Below are positions 53,219-62,452 of a stretch of 64,000 bases of DNA, piece by piece. The translations under genes and the position numbers were made by a program. This DNA comes from CAZHJK01 sp964533275 (lineage in GTDB: Bacteria; Bacillota; Clostridia; Eubacteriales; Garciellaceae). Every line of letters begins with the position of its first letter. The first letter of the stretch is position 1. The stretch spans positions 1 through 64,000 of the forward strand of contig CAZHJK010000011.1 of NCBI GenBank assembly GCA_964533275.1. Reading direction: 5' to 3'. Below the pieces are notes generated by a model, which saw only the letters and a program-made list of their open reading frames with translations, was not told where the DNA came from and made no database searches.

Positions 53219-54664
53219 ATGAGGATACAAGATATACTTAGAACTATACAAAATAATTTCTATATAGCATTCATATTGATTGTTATATTAGCAGTACTTT
53301 TAGGATTTGGATATTTTATAATATACAAGAAGTTTTTAAAGGGAAATAAAAAGTTTAGTAAGCGAAAGGTTTTTATTTTGTTTTGCCTTATTGGATATAT
53401 AATTATGGTTATAGGAGTTACATTTCTAAATAGAGGTGTTAGAATATATGGTGATACAAATCTTCATTTGTTTAGTTCATATAAAGAAGCTTGGAACTCT
53501 TTTAATTCTACAACTTGGAGATTTATTATATTAAATATATTTATGTTGGTTCCTCTTGGGATACTACTTCCACTGCTAAATAAGAGGTTTTGTAAATTCC
53601 GCTGGATATTTGGGGCGACATTTCTAATGACATTGATAATAGAAACAATTCAACTTATAACAGGATACGGGATATTTGAATTAGATGATATATTTAATAA
53701 TGTACTAGGAGCTATAATTGGATATGGAATTATTATGACGATTATAACTTTTATGGAAAATAGAAAAAGCAAGTTTAAAAAATCAATAATCTACCTTATT
53801 CCGTTGATATTAGTTATAGTTTCGTCTTTTGCAATAGTTGGAGTATATAATTCAAAAGAATTTGGTAATCTCTACATAGCGTATAATTATAAAATAAATA
53901 TGAAAAATATAGAATTGAGTTTAAATACAGAAATAGACGAAACCCAAGAAGTATTTTTAAACAATGGTAAATACAGTATAACAAAAATTCCAATATATAA
54001 GGCACCGATTTATGAAAAAGATAGCGGAAAAGAAGTCTTTATAAATTTCCTAAAGGATAAAGATATTAGTAAGGAGATAGAAGTGGATCCATACAATGAT
54101 ATGGCTATATATTGGTCAAGGGGAGAAATATCTTATAATATGTGGTTTGACTATAATGGTGGAACCTATAACTATAGGGAATTTTCTTCTTTTGATGGTG
54201 ATATAGAAAGGGCTAATACCGATGAAGGGAATTTATTAAAGGAATTAGAAAAGTTCAATATTATTATCCCAAAAGCAGCAGTTTTCAGTAAGGTAGATGA
54301 TAGAAATGAAGATGGGATATATCAATGGTCAGTAGAAAACAATGTAGCTGGGGAATATATAACTAATGGAAATTTAACTGTTGAATTCTATAGTGATGAA
54401 AGTATAAAGGATATAAGTAATAATATAATAAGATATAAAAAGGTAAAAGATGTATCCATTAAAAGTAAAGAGGAGGCATATAAAGAATTAAAACAAGGAA
54501 AATTTAATCTGTATAAGTCCGAAGATGTAAAAGCCATAGAAGTAGACAATATAAACCTTTCGTATATGCTGGACACTAAGGGCTTTTATCAGCCAGTATA
54601 TAGTTTTGAATCAAGGATAGATGGAAGGGATGTAATCATATCAATTCCAGCACTACAGTTCTAG
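53219..54664 (+). CDS. VanZ-like membrane protein with C-terminal extracytoplasmic domain
   Basis: Protein of 481 residues. The N-terminal 200 residues hold a VanZ-type membrane domain: NLHLFSSYKEAWN, FMLVPLGILLPL and IETIQLITGYGIFELDDIFNNVLGAI carry the conserved acidic and Asn residues. After a further helix (about 190-210) comes a soluble domain of 270 residues, rich in Asn, Lys and Ser, ending with a YycI-like ValPro region (VKDVSIKSKEEAY, GFYQPVYSFES). VanZ family members give low-level teicoplanin resistance; this fused form has no known role. AAGGAG precedes the ATG. Confidence 0.82.
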   Translation: MRIQDILRTIQNNFYIAFILIVILAVLLGFGYFIIYKKFLKGNKKFSKRKVFILFCLIGYIIMVIGVTFLNRGVRIYGDTNLHLFSSYKEAWNSFNSTTWRFIILNIFMLVPLGILLPLLNKRFCKFRWIFGATFLMTLIIETIQLITGYGIFELDDIFNNVLGAIIGYGIIMTIITFMENRKSKFKKSIIYLIPLILVIVSSFAIVGVYNSKEFGNLYIAYNYKINMKNIELSLNTEIDETQEVFLNNGKYSITKIPIYKAPIYEKDSGKEVFINFLKDKDISKEIEVDPYNDMAIYWSRGEISYNMWFDYNGGTYNYREFSSFDGDIERANTDEGNLLKELEKFNIIIPKAAVFSKVDDRNEDGIYQWSVENNVAGEYITNGNLTVEFYSDESIKDISNNIIRYKKVKDVSIKSKEEAYKELKQGKFNLYKSEDVKAIEVDNINLSYMLDTKGFYQPVYSFESRIDGRDVIISIPALQF

Positions 54665-54709
54665 GGTATACCTGTTATAAAATACACTTTAGTGGGTTAA
54701 TGGTCATTT

Positions 54710-55575
54710 GGGGACGGTGACTTTATTATCCATTATATTCCAATTACTTTAGATTTACTTAAACCTGTGGACTTGATTATCTGATTATTAGTTAATCCTT
54801 TTGATTTTAGTGTTTTTATAAGGAGAATTCTTTTTTCTACGCTAATTTCTCCTATAGCCTTGATGCCTTGTATTCTCATTTCTGTATTGATTATTTCTTC
54901 AGCTTCTATATCCGTTCTTTTCACATTATCAATGTTAAGACAAATGGGTTCTAGTTCTTCCTTATTTAGTTCCTTTACAAACAGATCCACCGCTTTGATC
55001 TTATCATTATGTAACATATCTAAGAAAAATCTTGTATCGGTTAGGAAGCTCTTGTTAATATATTCGTGATAGCTAGACCACCTGTAATCTCTAGGATTCT
55101 CCACCACTTTTCCTTTAACTGGGTTATTTAAAATATATTTTAGTACCATAAAGAAATAAGAGTTTGTTTCTACGCATTCACTTTTAAAGCGATCCTGAAA
55201 GAGATGTCCTACTCGATGATGCTGGTAGTTGTACCAAGCGGCATATTTTCCACAAATTTTCTTCATAATAAAACTGATTGATATTTCATTCTCTTTTATT
55301 AGAAAGTGTGCGTGATTATCCATTAAACAATAAGCATATAGTTCGAAGTTCGTTTCTTCTTTTGTATCTAGCATTATTTCTAAGAATTTATTTTTATCAT
55401 TTTTGTCATCAAAAATAACTGCTCGATTAATTCCTCTTATCATAATATGATATGTCTCAGTTGTGCTTATCTTCCTGGCTGCTCTTGGCAATATCATCAC
55501 TCCCCCTTTTAATAACAATAATAGCATTTATTACATAAAATTGCTATATATTAGGAGAAAAAAGTCACCGTCCCC
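54710..55575. mobile_element. RAYT transposase unit bounded by inverted REP-like repeats
   Basis: The transposase gene lies between two REP-like sequences in inverted orientation: GGGGACGGTGACTTTATT with TCCATTATATTCC (54710-54742) and, on the other strand, the corresponding sequence from 55575 down to about 55540. The left repeat overlaps the 3' end of the transposase gene and provides its stop codon. Together they form a unit of about 866 bases. The same core occurs as single, paired and tandem copies elsewhere in the window, as expected for REP sequences mobilised by a RAYT. Confidence 0.8.
54733..55491 (-). CDS. REP-associated tyrosine transposase (RAYT, Y1/HUH superfamily)
   Basis: Single-strand DNA transposase of about 252 residues. 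It begins PRAARK and TYHIMIRGINR; the HUH-type metal motif is NHAHFL (His about 60 and 62), and the catalytic Tyr is about 119 in LKYILNNPVKG. WSSYHEY follows, as in the TnpA_REP family. TTG 55491 is 8 bases behind GGGGAG, and a start at MPRAARK fits the family; ATG 55497 and the longer frame from 55527 are less likely. The C terminus has an additional HTH-like segment (LTNNQIIKSTGLSKSKV). It is intact and probably active. Confidence 0.88.
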   Translation of the reverse strand: MPRAARKISTTETYHIMIRGINRAVIFDDKNDKNKFLEIMLDTKEETNFELYAYCLMDNHAHFLIKENEISISFIMKKICGKYAAWYNYQHHRVGHLFQDRFKSECVETNSYFFMVLKYILNNPVKGKVVENPRDYRWSSYHEYINKSFLTDTRFFLDMLHNDKIKAVDLFVKELNKEELEPICLNIDNVKRTDIEAEEIINTEMRIQGIKAIGEISVEKRILLIKTLKSKGLTNNQIIKSTGLSKSKVIGI

Positions 55576-55683
55576 ATATGCCCTTTTAAAAATCTGTCCT
55601 TTTAATCCCCCTTAAATTTCTATATAATAAAGTAAGTAAATCGAACATATTGTTTGTTTTGTATTTTAGAAAGGGGTTACAAA

Positions 55684-57900
55684 ATGTCTAATCTTTTAAA
55701 GGGGCTTAATCCTGAGCAAGCCCAGGGGGTACAGCATACAGAAGGACCATTACTTATTTTAGCTGGAGCAGGTTCAGGTAAGACTAGGGTTTTAACCCAT
55801 AGGATTGCCTATATCATAGATCAGGGGAAGGCATATCCTTCCCAAATATTAGCCATTACCTTTACTAATAAGGCGGCAAAGGAAATGAAGGAAAGGGTTT
55901 CGAAATTGGTAGGACCAGAGAGTGGGTCCATGTGGGTTAGCACTTTTCACTCTATGTGTGTAAGGATTTTGCGCAGGGATATTGAAAAGATAGGGTATGA
56001 TAGAAACTTTGTTATTTATGATACCATTGACCAAAAAAGTGTTTTAAATGAATGTTTAAAGGAGCTTAATATTACAGATAAACAATTTCCTATTCCGGGA
56101 GTATCCAAAGCTATTTCTGAAGCAAAGGATAAGTTACTGTCTGCTGAGGAATATATAAATCAAAATCAAGGTGATTATCGCTTAGAAAAAATAGGTTCTA
56201 TATATCAGCTATATCAGAAGAAATTAAAAAAGAATAATGCCATGGATTTTGATGATTTAATTGTTAATACCATTGTACTTTTTAGAGATAATCCAGAGGT
56301 ATTAGATTTCTATCAGCGTAAGTTTAAATATATATTAGTTGACGAATATCAGGATACTAATTATGCCCAATATAAGTTAGTAAATATGATGGCTCAAGGA
56401 TATAAAAACCTATGCGTAGTGGGGGATGACGACCAATCAATTTATAGATTTAGAGGGGCAGATGTTCGTAATATCCTAGATTTTGAAAAGGATTTTCCTG
56501 ACGCAAAGGTAATTAAGCTTGAGCAAAATTATCGTTCCTCCCAAAGTATCCTAGATGCAGCTAATCATGTTATTAAAAATAATTATGGAAGAAAAGACAA
56601 GCGTTTATGGACTGATAAAGGGGAAGGAGATTCTATATATGTTCGCGGGAATATTAATGAAAAAGAAGAGGGGGATTTCATTGCCCAGGAAATAGAAAAA
56701 TGTCGAATAGAAGAGAATAGAAGCTATAGGGATTTTGCTATTTTATATCGTACCAATGCTCAATCAAGAGTATTAGAGGAATCTCTAATGCGAGCAGGTA
56801 TTCCCTATCAGATCTTTGGGGGATTAAAATTCTATTCACGATTAGAGATTAAGGACATTGTTGCTTATCTCACTTTATTGCTAAATCCCCAGGATGATGT
56901 TGCTTTAAAACGAATTATTAATATGCCTAAAAGAGGAATTGGCAAAACAACCTTAGAGAAAATTGAGGCCTATGCTGAATTCAAGGATAAAGGAATGTAT
57001 AGCGTTATTTTAGATATTGATGATGTACCTGGTCTTTCTGAAAGGGTAAAGACAAAGATAAGAAGTTTTGCTACTATGATGGCTACCTTTATGAGTTTAA
57101 AGGAATATGTGGGGATTACAGACTTGATTACGAAGGTTTTAGAGGATACTGGTTATTTAAGTATGCTAAAGGAAGGCAAGGTTGATAAAGCTGAAATTCG
57201 ACTTGAGAATTTAGAGGAATTTGTATCCGGAGCCATTGAGTTTGAAGAAAATAGTGAAGATACTAGTTTGCAGGCATTTCTAGAAAACATTTCCTTAGTT
57301 GCCGATATTGATAAATTAGATCATGAGGAAGGTGCAACAGTTCTTATGACCCTTCATAATGCAAAGGGCTTGGAATTCCCAGTGGTTTATTTAGCTGGTA
57401 TGGAGGAAGGTATGTTTCCTCATTTTAGATCCCTTACGGATTCTGAAGAGATGGAAGAGGAAAGAAGATTATGCTATGTAGGTATTACCCGTGCCATGGA
57501 AAAGCTATATATGACCTATGCTAAACAAAGAACTATCTATGGACAGACCACCTTTTATTCTAAATCTAGTTTTTTAGAGGAAATTCCCTCGGAGTTACTA
57601 ATTGAAGAAAATAATAGACCTCAGATAAAAGAGAAACATGCTTTTAAAAATAATTATGGAATTAAAAGAGGTATGAATACAGGTCTTACCCAAACTCCAA
57701 CTATATCTAATCAGGATATGGAGAATTCTTCTGCTCAAGATATAAGGGCGGGGGTAAAGGTGAAACATGGGAAATGGGGTATTGGAACAGTGGTTGAAAG
57801 AAAGGAACAGGATGGGGATGTAATGGTATCTATTGCCTTTCCCGGAATAGGTATTAAGAAGCTTTCACTTTCCTTTGCACCATTAACTATAGTGGAGTAG
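55684..57900 (+). CDS. pcrA: ATP-dependent DNA helicase PcrA/UvrD
   Basis: Superfamily 1A 3'-5' helicase of 738 residues used in replication and repair. Walker A AGAGSGKT near residue 30, TFTNKAAKEMKER (Ia), LVDEYQDTN (II), GDDDQSIYRFRGA (III), LEQNYRSSQSIL (IV), MTLHNAKGLEFPVVY (V) and EERRLCYVGITRA (VI) are all present; the C-terminal Tudor-like domain ends the protein. ATG 55684 is set by AAAGGGG; the longer frame from 55654 is not needed. It is followed by ligA, the usual order in Firmicutes. Confidence 0.97.
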   Translation: MSNLLKGLNPEQAQGVQHTEGPLLILAGAGSGKTRVLTHRIAYIIDQGKAYPSQILAITFTNKAAKEMKERVSKLVGPESGSMWVSTFHSMCVRILRRDIEKIGYDRNFVIYDTIDQKSVLNECLKELNITDKQFPIPGVSKAISEAKDKLLSAEEYINQNQGDYRLEKIGSIYQLYQKKLKKNNAMDFDDLIVNTIVLFRDNPEVLDFYQRKFKYILVDEYQDTNYAQYKLVNMMAQGYKNLCVVGDDDQSIYRFRGADVRNILDFEKDFPDAKVIKLEQNYRSSQSILDAANHVIKNNYGRKDKRLWTDKGEGDSIYVRGNINEKEEGDFIAQEIEKCRIEENRSYRDFAILYRTNAQSRVLEESLMRAGIPYQIFGGLKFYSRLEIKDIVAYLTLLLNPQDDVALKRIINMPKRGIGKTTLEKIEAYAEFKDKGMYSVILDIDDVPGLSERVKTKIRSFATMMATFMSLKEYVGITDLITKVLEDTGYLSMLKEGKVDKAEIRLENLEEFVSGAIEFEENSEDTSLQAFLENISLVADIDKLDHEEGATVLMTLHNAKGLEFPVVYLAGMEEGMFPHFRSLTDSEEMEEERRLCYVGITRAMEKLYMTYAKQRTIYGQTTFYSKSSFLEEIPSELLIEENNRPQIKEKHAFKNNYGIKRGMNTGLTQTPTISNQDMENSSAQDIRAGVKVKHGKWGIGTVVERKEQDGDVMVSIAFPGIGIKKLSLSFAPLTIVE

Positions 57901-57949
57901 GGTACAGTTCCCTTACAACTGTTCCCTGATACCTGGTTTTACTGATAAT

Positions 57950-57964
57950 TGATAACCGATAACT
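57950..57964 (+). repeat. 15-base repeat TGATAACCGATAACT (copy 1)
   Basis: Exact match with 62302-62316. Both copies lie in short non-coding gaps and are surrounded by further TGATAA pieces. Confidence 0.5.
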
Positions 57965-58081
57965 AGTAACTTGTATAAGGTAGATGTTAGAAAGCAAGAA
58001 TAATCAAGTATAGGGTTTGATTTTTATACCATATACCATATACCTTATGCTAAAAATTATTTACCAAGAGGTGAAAATATC

Positions 58082-60073
58082 ATGGATGAATTCCAAAAGG
58101 CTAGTAAGCGGGTTGAAAAATTAAGGGAGATGATTGAGCAACATAATTATCAATACTATGTTTTAGATAACCCAAAGATTGAAGATACAGATTATGACAT
58201 ATTAATGCAGGAATTAATGACATTAGAAGAGAAATACCCAGAGCTATTAAGCGAGGATTCCCCTAGTCAAAGAGTGGGAGGGACAGCTCTTCAAGCCTTT
58301 AAAAAGGTAGAACATAGTCAACCTAAGCTTAGTCTTTCCAATGCCTTTAATGAAGGGGATTTAAGGGATTTTCACAGAAGAGTCATTAGGTCAATAGGTC
58401 AAGATGTGGAATATGTAATGGAATATAAATTTGATGGTTTAACTGTTGTGCTCAGGTATGAAAATGGCAGGTTTGTCCAGGGTGCCACGAGGGGGGATGG
58501 CTTCATAGGTGAGGATGTTACTTCTAATCTAAGGACCATTAAATCTATCCCCTTAAGGCTAAAGGAGAATACCACCATGGAAGTTCGGGGAGAGGTTTTT
58601 ATTTCTAAAGGAGATTTTGTCACTATGAATGAAAAGCGGCAAGATGATGGGAAACCTCTTTTTGCTAATCCTAGAAACGCTGCTGCAGGATCCATCAGAC
58701 AATTAGATCCAAAGCTGGCGGCATCTCGTCCCTTAGATATTTTTGCCTTTAATTTAGAATACATAGAGGATAGGGAGTTTTCCACCCATACTGAAAGCTT
58801 AGAATATATGAATAAGCTTGGATTAAAGGTAAGTAAAATTTATATATATAATAATATTGAGGATGTTATTAAAAGCTGTAATTATTGGAGTGATCATAGG
58901 CAAGAGCTACCCTTTGATATTGATGGAATAGTTATTAAAGTGAATAGCTTGCAGCAAAGAGAATTACTTGGAGCAACTTCTAAGAGTCCTAGATGGGCGA
59001 TCGCTTTTAAATTTCCGGCACAAGAAAAAAAGACTAAGCTAGTAGATATTGAAATACAGGTAGGGAGGACCGGTGCTCTTACTCCCACAGCAATCTTAGA
59101 ACCTGTTCAATTGGCTGGTACAACTATTAGCAGAGCAAGTCTGCATAATGAGGATTATATAAGGGAAAAGGATATTTGTATTGGAGATATGGTGGTAATT
59201 AGAAAGGCTGGGGAAATTATTCCTGAGGTTGTAAGGGTAATAAAGGAAGAGCGTACCGGGGAGGAAAAAGAATTTAAGATGCCTAAGAATTGCCCAGTTT
59301 GTGGAGAAGAAATCTTTAGGATTGAGGGGGAGGCTGCTACAAAATGTGTTAATGCGACTTGTCCGGCTCAAATAGAAAGGGGTATTATTCACTTTGTTTC
59401 CCGAAACGCTATGGATATAGAAGGTTTAGGTCCTGCAGTGGTTAGCCAGCTATTACAGGAGGAACTTATAGGAGATGTTGCTGATATTTATTATTTAGAG
59501 AGGGAGCAGCTTTTTAACTTAGAAAGAATGGGTGAGAAGTCTGTAGAAAATCTATTAAATGCAATAGAAAAATCTAAGACCAATGGATTAGCTCGTATTA
59601 TTTTTGCCTTAGGAATTCCCTTAGTTGGTGAGAGGGGAGGCAAAATTCTTGCAAAAAACTTTAAAAACATAGATGAATTAGCTAATGCTAAAGAGCAGGA
59701 GTTAATGACAATAGATGAGATAGGGCAAAAAATGGCTGAAAATATTGTTGCCTTTTTCCAAGTACATGAGAACCAAAAATTAATTAAAAAGCTCAAAAAC
59801 GCTGGAGTTGCTATAGAAAAAGATGAGGAACAGTCAGAAAAATTGGATAATTCTTTAGAGGGTGTAACCTTTGTACTAACAGGAACCTTACCGACTTTAT
59901 CTAGAAAGGAAGCTGGTAGTTTAATTGAAGACCGAGGTGGAAAGGTTAGTTCCAGTGTAAGTAAAAAGACAAATTATGTACTTGCGGGGGAGGAAGCAGG
60001 TTCTAAATTAGAGAAGGCTGAAAAGCTTGGAATTACAATTATAGATGAAGAACAATTTTTAAATATGATCTAA
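58082..60073 (+). CDS. ligA: NAD-dependent DNA ligase LigA
   Basis: Ligase of 663 residues, the usual length. The adenylation domain carries the active-site Lys in EYKFDGLTV (about 120); an NAD-binding Ia domain precedes it (YYVLDNPKIEDTDYD). An OB fold, a Cys4 zinc finger (CPVCGEEI, CVNATCPAQ), helix-hairpin-helix repeats and a C-terminal BRCT domain (FVLTGTLPTLSRKEA) follow. GAGGTGA precedes the ATG. It seals nicks in replication and repair and follows pcrA. Confidence 0.97.
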   Translation: MDEFQKASKRVEKLREMIEQHNYQYYVLDNPKIEDTDYDILMQELMTLEEKYPELLSEDSPSQRVGGTALQAFKKVEHSQPKLSLSNAFNEGDLRDFHRRVIRSIGQDVEYVMEYKFDGLTVVLRYENGRFVQGATRGDGFIGEDVTSNLRTIKSIPLRLKENTTMEVRGEVFISKGDFVTMNEKRQDDGKPLFANPRNAAAGSIRQLDPKLAASRPLDIFAFNLEYIEDREFSTHTESLEYMNKLGLKVSKIYIYNNIEDVIKSCNYWSDHRQELPFDIDGIVIKVNSLQQRELLGATSKSPRWAIAFKFPAQEKKTKLVDIEIQVGRTGALTPTAILEPVQLAGTTISRASLHNEDYIREKDICIGDMVVIRKAGEIIPEVVRVIKEERTGEEKEFKMPKNCPVCGEEIFRIEGEAATKCVNATCPAQIERGIIHFVSRNAMDIEGLGPAVVSQLLQEELIGDVADIYYLEREQLFNLERMGEKSVENLLNAIEKSKTNGLARIIFALGIPLVGERGGKILAKNFKNIDELANAKEQELMTIDEIGQKMAENIVAFFQVHENQKLIKKLKNAGVAIEKDEEQSEKLDNSLEGVTFVLTGTLPTLSRKEAGSLIEDRGGKVSSSVSKKTNYVLAGEEAGSKLEKAEKLGITIIDEEQFLNMI

Positions 60074-60296
60074 TTATTGAAAGTGTATAAATAAGTATAT
60101 TTCGAACTAGTCTATTTAAACAATATATTGTCTTATATATATATCCAATTATAGATATAGATGCTTTGTTTTATGATAATCAAGTATGCAATTTCTTTGA
60201 TTCACAAAAAATGATACAAGATATATAAAAGTATGTAACAAATTTGTGAAATTAATAGTATCTAATAGAATAAGAAGATAATGGGAGGGAATTTCA

Positions 60297-60590
60297 ATGC
60301 CCAAAAGTAATATTTCAAACATATTAACTAAAAGTCTTGGGTTTCTTTTAATAATAATGGGTACAACCCTTCTATTTATTAAGATAATAAGAGATTACAT
60401 AATATTCTTAGTTCCATATTCCTTTGAATTATTCTTATTGAGTCCAATACTAATAATATTAGGTTTAAATATTATATGTAAAAATATAAAGGTAAAGTTT
60501 ATTAAAATAGGTACTAGACTATTATTTGGAATGGCAATGATTTATTTAATCATTCTTTCAGCAAGCTGGTTTAGTATTCATAAATTGTAA
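60297..60590 (+). CDS. Small membrane protein, unknown function
   Basis: Protein of 97 residues with three predicted membrane helices (about 12-30, 37-58, 72-92) and a short charged linker. A GGAGGGA site precedes the ATG. No family is recognised. It reads the same way as the lipoprotein gene that begins 30 bases after it, so the two may be one operon. Confidence 0.6.
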   Translation: MPKSNISNILTKSLGFLLIIMGTTLLFIKIIRDYIIFLVPYSFELFLLSPILIILGLNIICKNIKVKFIKIGTRLLFGMAMIYLIILSASWFSIHKL

Positions 60591-60619
60591 AAAATACTTG
60601 ACAGCAAGGGGGGTCCAAA

Positions 60620-61180
60620 GTGATAAAGTATAAAAACTTATTTATTATAATCTTAATAACTCTTAGTAGTTTTTCATTATTAGGCTGTGCACCTACATCG
60701 GAATCCATTAAGATTTTAGAGGAGGAACAAGTGAATAATGAAGTTGAGTATGAATCACTCAATCCTTCCTTAACAAGTAACCAACTTGAAGAATTCCAGG
60801 AATATGCTGAAACAGAAAATGAGCAATTACTAATAGATTTATCTCCCATGGATATTTTTAAATACTATTATCATGCCTTTAAAATAAATGATTATAAAGT
60901 CCTATATGGACTATATATCAAAGGTGAAGCTTATGGGACACCTAGTGAAAGAGAATTTCTAGAAAACTTGAAGAATAAAGATATTTTACAAATGGTGTTA
61001 CTTAAAAGATTAGAATATAATATTAAAAGTCTTGCACAAATAAAGTATGATGAGAAAACCTCCTATATACAGGTAAAATTTAAAGAAGATAATGAACTAA
61101 CAAAAAGTGAACAATGGAACTTTAAACTAATAAAAAATAATAATAATATATGGAAGTTGGAATGGTTACCCCTTAAATGA
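60620..61180 (+). CDS. Lipoprotein, unknown function
   Basis: Protein of 186 residues with a lipoprotein signal peptide: GTG start, KYKNLFIIILITLSS, lipobox LLGC with the lipidated Cys at about 23. The mature part begins with a Glu/Ser-rich linker (about 25-70), followed by a compact domain (about 75-186) with IFKYYYHAFKINDYKVLYGLY and a C-terminal WKLEW, resembling DUF4878/NTF2-like lipid-anchored domains (weak similarity). AAGGGGGG precedes the start. Confidence 0.7.
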   Translation: MIKYKNLFIIILITLSSFSLLGCAPTSESIKILEEEQVNNEVEYESLNPSLTSNQLEEFQEYAETENEQLLIDLSPMDIFKYYYHAFKINDYKVLYGLYIKGEAYGTPSEREFLENLKNKDILQMVLLKRLEYNIKSLAQIKYDEKTSYIQVKFKEDNELTKSEQWNFKLIKNNNNIWKLEWLPLK

Positions 61181-61233
61181 GAATAAATAATTGTCCCATC
61201 ACATAAGAAATAAAAAGGATGTGTAAGGGGGCA

Positions 61234-61392
61234 ATGGATGTGATTTTTACAGATAGTTCTGCTATCATTTTATTATCCTTTGTCGTACTATGCTTATATG
61301 GTTACTATTATTATAGACAATGCATTAAAAGAGCAAGGGAGCTAATTAAAATATATCTAGGTGAAGTAAAATATCAAAGGTTAAGAAAATAA
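61234..61392 (+). CDS. Small single-pass membrane protein
   Basis: A 52-residue protein: ATG 61234 behind AAGGGGG, with one hydrophobic helix (about 9-27: SAIILLSFVVLCLYGYYYY) and a basic C-terminal helix (KRARELIKIYLGEVKYQRL). The good ribosome binding site, codon pattern and following terminator support a real gene. No family is recognised. Confidence 0.55.
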   Translation: MDVIFTDSSAIILLSFVVLCLYGYYYYRQCIKRARELIKIYLGEVKYQRLRK

Positions 61393-61410
61393 TATAACTA
61401 AGTATAAAAA

Positions 61411-61438
61411 TAATCAGGATTTCTCCTGATTATTTTTT
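61411..61438 (+). terminator. Intrinsic terminator
   Basis: TAATCAGGA (61411-61419) pairs with TCCTGATTA (61424-61432) around TTTC, followed by TTTTTT. Confidence 0.88.
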
Positions 61439-61481
61439 GATTATTATAAATAAAACAGACACGCTCCTCCGGTAGCAGTAT

Positions 61482-62204
61482 CTACATATTTAATTTTTGT
61501 CCATCGATTGTAATCTTCACTTTATTTACTGGGACTTGTTTATCTGCCTTATCCATGGCGATTTCCAATGCTCTTATAATGCCACCACAGCAGGGCACTT
61601 CCATAAATGCTATGGTTATGCTGTTAAAATCGTTGTATTCAATCATTTCTGTAAGTCTTTCTACATAGGATTGAACATCATCTAATTTTGGACAACCCAT
61701 TACAACGCTTTTTCCCTTTAATAAATCCTGATGGTAATTACCATAGGCTAAAGGCACACAATCTGCTGTAATCAGTAAATCTGAATTTTTTAGATAGGGA
61801 GCATTTGGAGGTACAAGATGAAGCTGTACTGGCCATTGTCTTAGCTGGGAACTTATTTTTACATTCTCCTGCTCATCTTCATTTATATCCATTGTTACCA
61901 TTCTACTTCCAGGACAACCTCCCATAGGCTGGTGTATAGATCTAGTTGAGTCAGTTTTAGTTTCTAGTTTTTCAAGGTGTTTGTCTACTGCTTCCTCATC
62001 AAATTCATCTGCTTCTCTTTCTATTACATGAATAGCATCTTGAGGACAATGTCCTAGGCAAGCTCCTAAACCATCACATAGATTGTCTGATATTAATTTT
62101 GCCTTTCCGTCTATTATCTCTATTGCACCCTCTGCACAATTTGGGATACAAAGTCCGCAACCATCACATTTTTCTTCATCTATAAAGACTATTTTTCTTA
62201 GCAT
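61482..62204 (-). CDS. 4Fe-4S ferredoxin-domain protein
   Basis: Protein of 240 residues. The N-terminal ferredoxin region has a full cluster motif (CDGCGLCIPNC) and a second, family-typical one with a missing Cys (CDGLGACLGHCP). A further Cys motif GGCPGSRM (about 95) and two clusters of Cys (ADCVPLAYG, GCPKLDD, VPCCGG) mark the C-terminal domain found in ferredoxin proteins linked to Crp/Fnr and Hcp genes. It probably carries electrons in redox stress or nitrosative stress response. An AAAGGAGG site precedes the ATG. Confidence 0.82.
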   Translation of the reverse strand: MLRKIVFIDEEKCDGCGLCIPNCAEGAIEIIDGKAKLISDNLCDGLGACLGHCPQDAIHVIEREADEFDEEAVDKHLEKLETKTDSTRSIHQPMGGCPGSRMVTMDINEDEQENVKISSQLRQWPVQLHLVPPNAPYLKNSDLLITADCVPLAYGNYHQDLLKGKSVVMGCPKLDDVQSYVERLTEMIEYNDFNSITIAFMEVPCCGGIIRALEIAMDKADKQVPVNKVKITIDGQKLNM

Positions 62205-62301
62205 ATCTTTTCCTCCTTTTAATATTGGTTAAATAAATTTAATATAGTTAATGAAAAGTTATTTTATAATCCTGAGTCTTGCGAAGGATCTAAGGTCTTA
62301 C

Positions 62302-62316
62302 TGATAACCGATAACT
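62302..62316 (+). repeat. 15-base repeat TGATAACCGATAACT (copy 2)
   Basis: Exact match with 57950-57964, here followed by a partly repeated TGATATCTGATAACT. Confidence 0.5.
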
Positions 62317-62452
62317 GATATCTGATAACTACTTTTATTAATTATACTAAATTTTGTGCTAAATATATGTGATTAAAGTTACGATTTGATATAATAGAGG
62401 AAGTATTAGAATTTCAACTGATTATCAACTTATAGGATAGAGAGGTAAGGAC

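Noticed and set aside
54733..55527. IS200/IS605 element with TnpB
   Set aside because: The protein has RAYT features (longer, WSSYHEY, REP-like ends), and no TnpB gene is adjacent.
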